Source: Candidatus Apopatosoma intestinale
Lineage (GTDB): Bacteria; Bacillota; Clostridia; Oscillospirales; CAG-272
Direction: 5' to 3'
Length of the DNA stretch: 7,171 nt
Assembly: GCA_018064545.1 (NCBI GenBank)
Contig: JAGHUY010000299.1
Location: 1 to 7,171 of the forward strand
The number at the start of each line of letters is the position of its first letter. Position 1 is the stretch's first letter. Made by a program: the position numbers and the translations under genes. The notes beneath the pieces are model-generated. The model worked only from the letters and a program-made list of their open reading frames with translations, was not told the DNA's origin and did no database searches. This document shows positions 1 to 4,726 of the stretch, one piece after another.

Positions 1-197
1 AGTGGCAAAAGACAACCGCATCCGGAGCCGCTTTCGTCGCAACGGCGGCGGTTCCCGAAGCCGTCCGAAACGGCGTTGTCGGAAAGATAGGTTTCGTCCG
101 GCCGTCCGAACGCCGACGGAGAGACGTCAGACGCCTCCCGGTTCATACGGCTTTGATAATCGGTTTCTCTTGCGGATGAAGAATTGACGTGATACAA
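1..197 (-). CDS. Unrecognised protein, N-terminal 65 residues, cut by left edge
   Basis: A minus-strand reading frame is open from the window edge to position 197, where a TTG codon (195-197) lies 8 bases after AAAAAAGGAG, a good Shine-Dalgarno site. An in-frame ATG at 144-146 has no ribosome site, so TTG is preferred. The product starts M(TTG)YHVNSSSARETDYQSR, then MNREASDVSPSAFGRPDE, and ends in a Cys/Gly-rich stretch around residues 53-62. It is hydrophilic, with many Ser, Asp and Arg residues, and has no signal peptide or membrane segment in the visible part. Codon choice (many C or G third bases, GAC, GGC, TTC) resembles the neighbouring genes, which favours coding on this strand over the Arg-rich frame opposite. 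I recognise no family. The frame stays open upstream of the TTG, so the start rests on the ribosome site alone. Confidence 0.45.
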   Translation of the reverse strand, partial: MYHVNSSSARETDYQSRMNREASDVSPSAFGRPDETYLSDNAVSDGFGNRRRCDESGSGCGCLLP

Positions 198-209
198 GGT
201 GAAGTCTCC
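198..209 (-). promoter_or_regulatory. Ribosome-binding site for TTG-started edge gene
   Basis: Reading the minus strand, GGAGA is preceded by six A and followed by CTTCACC before the TTG at 197. Position and strength fit a Clostridial Shine-Dalgarno site. It is the main reason for calling the edge gene. Confidence 0.5.
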
Positions 210-280
210 TTTTTTCAAAAAGTCAGCCCGAGGGGCTTCTTCTGTTATTCTATGCGGCTGTCGAAAAAAGGAGAAAGAAA

Positions 281-308
281 GTTTTCAGTTTACAGTTTTC
301 AGTTTTCA
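281..308. repeat. Four tandem copies of heptamer GTTTTCA
   Basis: GTTTTCA occurs at 281-287, 295-301 and 302-308, with a one-base variant GTTTACA at 288-294. This is a short tandem repeat of 7-bp period. It lies about 85 bp upstream of the TTG-started gene and could vary in copy number by slippage. No function is evident. Confidence 0.8.
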
Positions 309-363
309 GAAGGGAAAACGGGCTGGCGGGAGCAAGAGTCCCCGCCCTACGGGCACGGTTTAT

Positions 364-457
364 ATTTCACCGAAGCCGGAGGCTTCGATTTCACCGCGAG
401 CATAGTGAGCGATTTCACCCGAGCAAGGCGAGGATTTCACTGTGAGCGAAGCAAACC
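364..457. repeat. Spaced ATTTCAC repeat array (four units)
   Basis: The heptamer ATTTCAC starts at 364, 388, 412 and 434, giving spacings of 24, 24 and 22 bp. The DNA between is rich in GAGC or GAAGC. In the first unit it is a perfect 7-bp hairpin, CGAAGCC-GGA-GGCTTCG (371-387). The other units are less symmetrical. The spacers are too short and too alike for a CRISPR array. It reads as a dispersed intergenic repeat cluster. The unit ends are approximate. Confidence 0.7.
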
Positions 458-491
458 GGAAGCCCCCTCGGTCGAGATAAAAATGCGCAGA

Positions 492-550
492 CTTGGCGTT
501 CTTCGCCCCGAAGCTGTACGAGGGTACTGCGAGAGGGCGAAAACGTCAAG
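492..550. repeat. Long imperfect inverted repeat (hairpin)
   Basis: The left arm at 492-508 (CTTGGCGTTCTTCGCCC) pairs with the right arm at 535-550 (GGGCGAAAACGTCAAG). Sixteen pairs form, with one G-T pair and one bulged C. The 26-base loop contains a second small stem, GTAC-GAGG-GTAC. There is no T tract directly after either arm, so it is not a typical terminator. It is probably a palindromic intergenic repeat. Confidence 0.65.
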
Positions 551-572
551 AGAAAAACGGATTAAACAAAAC

Positions 573-589
573 GAACCCCGTAGGGGTTC
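573..589. repeat. Perfect short hairpin GAACCCC-GTA-GGGGTTC
   Basis: A 7-bp perfect stem with a 3-base loop lies just beyond the gapA terminator. No T tract follows, so it may be a repeat remnant or a secondary 3'-end hairpin. Nothing more can be said from the sequence. Confidence 0.6.
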
Positions 590-598
590 CTACCTATG

Positions 599-625
599 AA
601 AAAGGGGATTGCTTTTGCAATCCCC
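599..625 (-). terminator. Intrinsic terminator of gapA
   Basis: On the minus strand GGGGATTGC pairs with GCAATCCCC (stem 604-612 with 617-625, loop AAAA). It is followed by TTTTT (599-603). A perfect 9-bp stem plus U run, about 80 bases after the gapA stop codon, is a standard Rho-independent terminator. A looser T-rich run follows on the plus side, so it may work in both directions. Confidence 0.85.
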
Positions 626-640
626 AATCTTCTTTTCCGT

Positions 641-707
641 TTTTCGGTCTGCACTTTTTTAGCCGACCGAATGGGCTTTTTCGGTCTGCACTCTTTTTGC
701 CGACCGA
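641..707. repeat. Direct repeat of 30 bp, two copies, 37-bp period
   Basis: Positions 641-670 and 678-707 match at 28 of 30 bases. Each copy begins TTTTCGGTCTGCACT, passes a T run and ends GCCGACCGA. CGGTC and GACCG at the ends of each copy form a small inverted repeat around the T run. The second copy touches the gapA stop codon (708-710), so both lie in the gapA 3' untranslated region ahead of its terminator. Confidence 0.85.
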
Positions 708-1739
708 CTAGTTCAGCTCGGCGAAGTACTTAATGGTGCGAACCATCTGGCTGGTATAGCTGTTCTCGTTGTCGTACCAGGAAACGACCTGTACCTGATA
801 GGTATCGTCGTCGATCTTAGCGACCATGGTCTGGGTAGCATCGAACAGAGAACCGTAACGCATACCGATGACATCAGAGGAAACGATTTCGTCGGTGTTG
901 TAACCGAAACTCTCGTTGGAGGCGGCCTTCATGGCTTCGTTGATGCCTTCCTTGGTGATGTCCTTACCCTTGACAACGGCAACCAGGATGGTGGTAGAAC
1001 CGGTAGCGGTAGGAACGCGCTGAGCGGAGCCGATGAGTTTGCCGTTCAGTTCCGGAATGACAAGGCCGATGGCCTTGGCGGCACCGGTGGAGTTCGGAAC
1101 GATGTTCTGAGCGCCGGCACGGGAACGACGGAGGTCACCCTTGCGCTGCGGGCCGTCCAGGATCATCTGGTCACCGGTGTAAGCGTGTACGGTGGTCATG
1201 ATACCGCTCTGGATGGGAGCGTAATCGTTCAGAGCCTTTGCCATGGGAGCCAGGCAGTTGGTGGTGCAGGAAGCGGCAGAAATGATCTGATCTTCCTTGG
1301 TCAGCGTATTGTTGTTGACGTTATAAACGATGGTTTTCAGATCGTTTCCTGCAGGAGCGGAAATAACGACCTTCTTGGCACCTGCGGCGATGTGAGCCAT
1401 GGATTTCTCCTTGGACGTATAGAAACCGGTGCATTCCAGAACGACGTCAACGTCGAGTTTGCCCCAAGGGCACTCAGCGGCGTCTTTGCAAGCGTAGATT
1501 TTGATTTCCTTTCCATCGACGATGATGGAATCTTCGGTAGCGTCTACCGTGTGTCTGCCCTCACCGATGTGGCCGAGGAAAGAACCCTGAGCGGTATCGT
1601 ATTTGAGAAGGTGAGCGAGCATTTTCGGGCTGGTCAGATCGTTGATGGCGACCACTTCATAACCCTTTGCATCGAACATTTGTCTGAACGCGAGACGGCC
1701 GATGCGACCGAAACCGTTGATAGCAACTTTAACTGCCAT
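708..1739 (-). CDS. gapA: Glyceraldehyde-3-phosphate dehydrogenase, type I
   Basis: This cytoplasmic glycolytic enzyme converts glyceraldehyde 3-phosphate, NAD+ and phosphate to 1,3-bisphosphoglycerate. At 343 residues it is full length for type I GAPDH. Visible features are the Rossmann start INGFGRIGR (7-15), Asp34 in AINDL, which favours NAD+ over NADP+, the active-site ASCTTNC with catalytic Cys158, His185 in HAYTGDQ, and the C-terminal [14 protein letters not shown]. The start at 1737-1739 has GGAGGG eight bases upstream. The gene has its own promoter and terminator and is not followed by pgk or tpi here, so it appears to be a single-gene unit. It is divergent from the fucosidase gene. 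No key residue is missing. Confidence 0.98.
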   Translation of the reverse strand: MAVKVAINGFGRIGRLAFRQMFDAKGYEVVAINDLTSPKMLAHLLKYDTAQGSFLGHIGEGRHTVDATEDSIIVDGKEIKIYACKDAAECPWGKLDVDVVLECTGFYTSKEKSMAHIAAGAKKVVISAPAGNDLKTIVYNVNNNTLTKEDQIISAASCTTNCLAPMAKALNDYAPIQSGIMTTVHAYTGDQMILDGPQRKGDLRRSRAGAQNIVPNSTGAAKAIGLVIPELNGKLIGSAQRVPTATGSTTILVAVVKGKDITKEGINEAMKAASNESFGYNTDEIVSSDVIGMRYGSLFDATQTMVAKIDDDTYQVQVVSWYDNENSYTSQMVRTIKYFAELN

Positions 1740-1768
1740 TGGTAAAACCCTCCATGAATTTTTTATCG

Positions 1769-1783
1769 GGGAATTTCATTCCC
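1769..1783. promoter_or_regulatory. Perfect palindrome in gapA leader, possible operator or 5' hairpin
   Basis: GGGAAT-TTC-ATTCCC is a perfect 6-bp inverted repeat with a 3-base centre. It lies roughly 5 to 20 bases after the start point predicted from the gapA -10 box, and about 15 bases before the Shine-Dalgarno site. It could be a repressor operator or a stabilising hairpin at the mRNA 5' end. It does not match the CggR operator as I know it. Confidence 0.45.
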
Positions 1784-1794
1784 ATACGCAATTT

Positions 1795-1823
1795 ATTGTA
1801 ACCCTTTTTCCAAAAATATACAA
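1795..1823 (-). promoter_or_regulatory. Promoter of gapA
   Basis: On the minus strand the -35 box TTGTAT (1818-1823) and -10 box TACAAT (1795-1800) are separated by 17 bp. The -10 matches sigma-A consensus at 5 of 6 bases and the -35 at only 3 of 6. A/T runs just upstream (1828-1864) could act as an UP element and make up for the weak -35. Confidence 0.65.
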
Positions 1824-1882
1824 GACCTTTTTGAAAAAAACTGAATAAAAAAACGGATTTTTTTCTACTTTTCGGTGAGGAA

Positions 1883-1911
1883 TTGACTTTGTCCGGGCAA
1901 TATGGTAAACT
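1883..1911 (+). promoter_or_regulatory. Promoter of the fucosidase gene
   Basis: The -35 box TTGACT (1883-1888) and -10 box TAAACT (1906-1911) are separated by 17 bp. TG at 1903-1904 makes an extended -10. The start point would fall near 1918, 23 bases before the ATG. This excludes the upstream in-frame ATG at 1902, which lies inside the promoter. Confidence 0.7.
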
Positions 1912-1940
1912 CATCACAAAGAAAAACGGAGGAAACAAGC

Positions 1941-3197
1941 ATGAACAAAATAGCACCTTCGAAAAAACAAATGCAATTTCTCGACTGGGAATTCGGCGCC
2001 TTTTTCCATTTCGGCATCCGTACTTTCTATCCCGGACACCGGGACTGGGACGGCATCGAGATGCCGGCGGAAGCGTTCTGTCCCGATGAGTTTGACTGCC
2101 GCCAGTGGGTGAAAACGGTGAAAGAGGTCGGAGCGAAATACGCGGTGATGACGACCAAGCACCACGACGGATTTGCGCTGTGGCCGTCTGCCTATACGGC
2201 GTATTCCGTGGCCGCGTCTCCGTGGCGGGGCGGCAAAGGCGACGTGGTAAAGGAGTTTACCGAGGCTTGCCGCGCGGAAAACATCGCTTGCGGCCTGTAT
2301 TATTCGCCCGCGCAGTGGGGGGCGACGGCCGTCCGGTTTGAAAATGAGACCGAATACGATGATTATTTTATTCATCAGATTTCCGAACTGCTCACAAATT
2401 ACGGAAAAATCGACTATCTCTGGTTTGACGGTTGCGGATCGGGCGATCACGAATACGATCAGAAACGCATCATAGGCGTCATCCGCACCCTGCAACCGGA
2501 CATCACCATCTTCGGAATGTGGGACCCCGATACCATGTGGGTCGGCAACGAGGACGGCTATGCGCCGATCGCCAACACGGGGCTCATTCATACCAAAGTT
2601 TTGGGAGAAGAGAAAGACGGGTATTTCCCCTATGAGTGCGACTGCCGTCTGCGCGGGCATTGGTTCTGCGACAGAGATGTGGATACGCTCAAAAGCGTGG
2701 AAGAACTCGTGGGTATGTATGAGTATTCCGTCGGCAGAGGCGCCAATCTGCTTCTCAACATCGGGCCGGACGAGCGCGGACTGCTTCCGGAACCGGATAT
2801 TGCCCGCCTCCGCGAATGGCGCGCCGAACTCGACCGCCGCTACGGGTCGCCGCTTCCGTTCGGGGAGATGAAGCGAGAGGATAATCGGTACAGCATCTCT
2901 TATACAGACGAGCAACTGGACGAGATTTGGGGTGATACCGACCGAATCCCGCTTGCCTCGTCCGTCATTCTCCGGGAGGATATTTCAGAGGGCGTGGCTG
3001 TCCGTCGGTTCCGCCTGTACGCCCACATCCCGTCCCGCCATCCGATCTCCGACCGGATGATCTGCGTCTGGCAGGGGGAGACGATCGGTCACAAGTGTAT
3101 CATCCGTTTTCCCGCCATGCGCACACCGAAACTCACGCTGGAAATTTTGGAAAGCGACGGAGATTATCAGATTGATGAGTTTAAGGCATATTCATAG
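1941..3197 (+). CDS. GH29-family alpha-L-fucosidase, cytoplasmic
   Basis: The 418-residue product is a retaining glycoside hydrolase expected to release L-fucose from oligosaccharides. GH29 signs are FHFG (22-25), KHHDGF (73-78), LYYSP (119-123), LWFDG (160-164) with Asp163 as the expected nucleophile, WVGNEDG (200-206), and LLLNIGP (270-276). Glu204 is a plausible acid/base by its place in the VGNE motif, which is inference. Residues after about 305 would form a small C-terminal beta domain. There is no signal peptide or anchor, so it should act in the cytoplasm on imported fuco-oligosaccharides. ATG 1941 is chosen because GGAGG sits eight bases upstream. An in-frame ATG at 1902 overlaps the -10 box. 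It is shorter than many secreted members (about 450-600 residues). No transporter or fucose catabolism gene is adjacent. Exact linkage specificity cannot be read. Confidence 0.9.
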   Translation: MNKIAPSKKQMQFLDWEFGAFFHFGIRTFYPGHRDWDGIEMPAEAFCPDEFDCRQWVKTVKEVGAKYAVMTTKHHDGFALWPSAYTAYSVAASPWRGGKGDVVKEFTEACRAENIACGLYYSPAQWGATAVRFENETEYDDYFIHQISELLTNYGKIDYLWFDGCGSGDHEYDQKRIIGVIRTLQPDITIFGMWDPDTMWVGNEDGYAPIANTGLIHTKVLGEEKDGYFPYECDCRLRGHWFCDRDVDTLKSVEELVGMYEYSVGRGANLLLNIGPDERGLLPEPDIARLREWRAELDRRYGSPLPFGEMKREDNRYSISYTDEQLDEIWGDTDRIPLASSVILREDISEGVAVRRFRLYAHIPSRHPISDRMICVWQGETIGHKCIIRFPAMRTPKLTLEILESDGDYQIDEFKAYS

Positions 3198-3245
3198 AAA
3201 GAACGGCTTCCCCCGCGCGGGAAGCCGTTCTTTCTATTCTTTTTC
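3196..3245. terminator. Shared terminator between convergent fucosidase and ECF genes
   Basis: A perfect 17-bp stem pairs 3196-3212 with 3219-3235 around the loop CCGCGC. On the plus strand it is followed by ATTCTTTTT, a good terminator for the fucosidase. On the minus strand the stem ends in TTCTTTCT, giving a weaker U-rich end for the opposite gene. The stem overlaps both stop codons: the fucosidase TAG ends at 3197 and the S-component TAG occupies 3234-3236. Confidence 0.9.
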
Positions 3246-4160
3246 CAAAAGAGAAGTGCGAAGCAGAACACCGTAGAGGATGGAGATGAAGATCGCCTGT
3301 ATGGCACAGACCGCCAGTTCCTCACAGACACGCGGGACCCACAGGATGAGCAGGGAGCGGGACGCGTAGGAGGAGACGAAAAGTTTCAGAATATAGGTGT
3401 TGACCGACGTCTCGATCAGCCCCGGTATCAGAATCGTCGCCAGGATTTTCCAGTAGGGGGACGCGGTCTCGTTTTTCTTCTCTTTGAAATGGCGGAGAAG
3501 AACGGATACGCCGATCAAAGCAAGGCCGATCAGAGAAAACAATTCCAACCCGGCTGTGACAAGATTCAAATTTTGAGCAAGATTTTTCCGATAGTTGTCG
3601 GGATTCTTTTCGGAATTTTTGCTGTATTGCGAAAGTGACACGGCCGCGCGGGAGAGAACGGAAAGTTCGCCGGACTCCGCTTTTGCGGTCAGTTCGTCTT
3701 TCGTAGGCAGGTCTTCCTGCACGGCGAAGATGCCGTCTGTGATGCCGTCCCGGTTGAGGGCGACGGTAAACGACGCGCCGAGACCGCCGATAAGGATCAG
3801 AACGGTGAGCAAAACGGCGATCATTCGTTTTCCCGACGAGCGGACGATGACCCGCCATAGCAGTCCTTTGAGAAACCCGCCGGCAAATGCGGTCAGCGTC
3901 AGCCACGGGATATACGCCCCGGTCGGCGCGATCATGGCACCGAGAAAATCGCACATGGCACTGGCGATCCCGCCGTAGAGCGGGCCGAACAGGATGGCGG
4001 GGAAGAATGTGAAAATGCCGCCGAAACTCACCTGAATGCCGACACCGGGAATCGTCAGCGCGATTTTCGTAAAGCATTTGATGACCACGGCAAGGGCGAT
4101 CAGTACCGCCGTCACGGTGATGCGCCGCAAAAGAAGTCTGCTTTTTTGACGTTTTGACAT
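3234..4160 (-). CDS. ECF transporter S component, FolT-like, with large internal insert
   Basis: This is a membrane substrate-binding (S) subunit of an energy-coupling-factor vitamin importer, which would work with an EcfA-EcfA'-EcfT module encoded elsewhere. Residues 13-105 carry family features: helix 1 with the AxxxA motif (Ala18, Ala22) used to contact EcfT, then ILFGPLYGGIASAMCDFLGAM (56-76) and GAYIPWLTLTAF (81-92), like the folate-type S components. The C-terminal helices include WVPRVCEELAVCAIQAIF (274-291). At 308 residues it is much longer than the usual 170-200, because of a hydrophobic helix near 112-134, a polar loop 135-196 and an additional helix near 198-222. ATG 4158-4160 has AAGGAGG six bases upstream. 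An in-frame ATG at 4313 lies in structured leader without a ribosome site. Nearby fhs suggests folate, but the ligand is unproven. Confidence 0.85.
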   Translation of the reverse strand: MSKRQKSRLLLRRITVTAVLIALAVVIKCFTKIALTIPGVGIQVSFGGIFTFFPAILFGPLYGGIASAMCDFLGAMIAPTGAYIPWLTLTAFAGGFLKGLLWRVIVRSSGKRMIAVLLTVLILIGGLGASFTVALNRDGITDGIFAVQEDLPTKDELTAKAESGELSVLSRAAVSLSQYSKNSEKNPDNYRKNLAQNLNLVTAGLELFSLIGLALIGVSVLLRHFKEKKNETASPYWKILATILIPGLIETSVNTYILKLFVSSYASRSLLILWVPRVCEELAVCAIQAIFISILYGVLLRTSLLEKE

Positions 4161-4165
4161 AAAAA

Positions 4166-4211
4166 TCCTCCTTTGTACAGAATGCCCCGAGGGGGTGCCG
4201 ACAAAAGAGGA
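4166..4211 (-). promoter_or_regulatory. Hairpin sequestering the ECF gene ribosome-binding site
   Basis: On the minus-strand mRNA, TCCTCTTTTGT (4201-4211) can pair with ACAAAGGAGGA (4166-4176). This gives 11 base pairs with one G-U pair and covers the whole Shine-Dalgarno site six bases before the ATG. A second small stem of C and G runs (CCCC/GGGG, about 4185-4195) sits inside the loop. Such a structure would lower translation unless opened. That it is regulated is inference. Confidence 0.55.
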
Positions 4212-4323
4212 CAAGTATCCCATATTGTCAACAGCGGGATGCGAAAGCGGCACAGCAACGCGGCTCGACGGGCGCGTATTCGTTCGGCATTCAACTCCCC
4301 GTAATGCCGACACTGCTCTCCCT
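4212..4323 (-). other. Structured 5' leader segment of the ECF gene, class unknown
   Basis: Between the inserted element and the RBS hairpin the minus-strand RNA can form several stems. CGGCATT (4303-4309) pairs with AATGCCG (4285-4291) across an 11-base loop. ACGCG pairs with CGCGT further on. GACAA pairs with TTGTC just before the RBS hairpin; the last uses bases next to, and possibly competing with, the anti-Shine-Dalgarno arm. I compared it by eye with tetrahydrofolate, TPP, FMN, cobalamin and preQ1 riboswitches and saw no convincing match. It may be a regulatory leader or only GC-rich spacer. Confidence 0.3.
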
Positions 4324-4599
4324 TAGCCTAACAGGAATAATCCGAACCCGCCCGAAAAGGCACCTTTGCGGAATCTTTCCGTTTTTCGCTCTGGACGGGC
4401 GCCAGCCCGCCTGCGATCTCAAACTCGAAAATCTTCTCGCAAATCCACTCTTTTCGGGTCGCAGAGTTTCCGGGGAGCGGATTATTCGGTAGGCGAGGCA
4501 AAAACGCAGTGAATACTTTGTGTATTCACGAGTGTTGTAACACAGCATAACGGAGAATCCGCCCCCGGTAACCGAGTTTGGATTACTCCTGTTAGGCTA
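4324..4599. mobile_element. MITE-like element with TA ends and 23-bp inverted repeats
   Basis: The sequence begins TAGCCTAACAGGA at 4324 and ends with its exact complement at 4599. The full terminal repeats (4325-4347 and 4576-4598) agree at 21 of 23 bases. The TA at each end fits the target duplication of IS630/Tc1-mariner type transposition. The 276-bp interior encodes no transposase, so it would be non-autonomous. Internal stems include GTGAATAC/GTATTCAC (4509-4516 with 4522-4529), GTGTT/AACAC beside it, and CCCGAAAAG/CTTTTCGGG (4351-4359 with 4450-4458). An 85-codon minus frame crosses it but has no ribosome site. No second copy is in the window. Confidence 0.65.
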
Positions 4600-4640
4600 T
4601 GAGAATGGGCTCGTCGCTTTCTACTCTGTTTTGTGGTTTC

Positions 4641-4669
4641 ATTGTATCATATCTTTTTCGGAAAGGCAA
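4641..4669 (-). promoter_or_regulatory. Promoter reading through the MITE-like element towards the ECF gene
   Basis: On the minus strand TTGCCT (4664-4669) and TACAAT (4641-4646) are separated by 17 bp, with TG one base before the -10 (extended -10). Transcription would start near 4634, about 475 bases before the ECF start codon, and would include the element at 4324-4599. It lies just beyond the fhs terminator, so the ECF gene appears to be its own unit. Confidence 0.65.
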
Positions 4670-4680
4670 GAGGGTAAATG

Positions 4681-4720
4681 AAAAAAGAGCACCACCGTCT
4701 GGAAAAACGACGGTGGCGCT
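4681..4720 (-). terminator. Intrinsic terminator of fhs
   Basis: On the minus strand AGCGCCACCGTC (4709-4720) pairs with GACGGTGGTGCT (4688-4699), 12 pairs with one G-U and a 9-base loop. It is followed by CTTTTTT. It starts seven bases after the fhs stop codon. Confidence 0.9.
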
Positions 4721-4726
4721 ATTTCG

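Larger units (their letters stand above)
198..707. other. Non-coding, repeat- and hairpin-rich intergenic region
   Basis: This 510-bp stretch between the edge gene and gapA holds no convincing gene. The plus-strand frames through it cross the repeats and lack ribosome sites or recognisable domains. It contains, in order, a 7-bp tandem repeat (281-308), a small GGCGGG/CCCGCC hairpin (325-346), four spaced ATTTCAC motifs (364-440), a long imperfect hairpin (492-550), a GAACCCC/GGGGTTC hairpin (573-589), the gapA terminator (599-625) and two copies of a 30-bp repeat (641-707). Several small palindromes side by side suggest accumulated intergenic repeat families rather than one functional unit. 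Confidence 0.6.

Noticed and set aside
2..187. 61-codon Arg-rich plus-strand frame
   Set aside because: It begins at the window edge and is antisense to a minus frame that has a ribosome site and normal codon use.
364..457. CRISPR array
   Set aside because: The repeats are only seven conserved bases, and the spacers are 15-17 bp and similar to each other.
189..599. 136-codon plus-strand frame
   Set aside because: It runs through tandem repeats and hairpins, has an odd basic composition, no ribosome site and no recognisable domain.
1902..1940. Fucosidase start at ATG 1902
   Set aside because: That ATG overlaps the promoter -10 region and lacks a ribosome site; ATG 1941 has GGAGG at the right distance.
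1914..2915. 333-codon minus frame opposite the fucosidase
   Set aside because: It is a shadow of a clear GH29 gene, rich in Arg and His, with no domain of its own.
4158..4313. Longer N terminus for the ECF S component from ATG 4313
   Set aside because: The extra 51 residues are not membrane-like and cover the structured leader; ATG 4158-4160 has a strong Shine-Dalgarno site and starts just before the first helix.
4212..4323. Tetrahydrofolate riboswitch
   Set aside because: A GGAGAG start and a GCATCC-like end are suggestive, but the conserved core between them is absent and the ends do not pair properly.
4291..4548. 85-codon minus frame inside the MITE-like element
   Set aside because: It has no ribosome site, straddles the element boundary, and its sequence is explained by the inverted repeats and internal stems.
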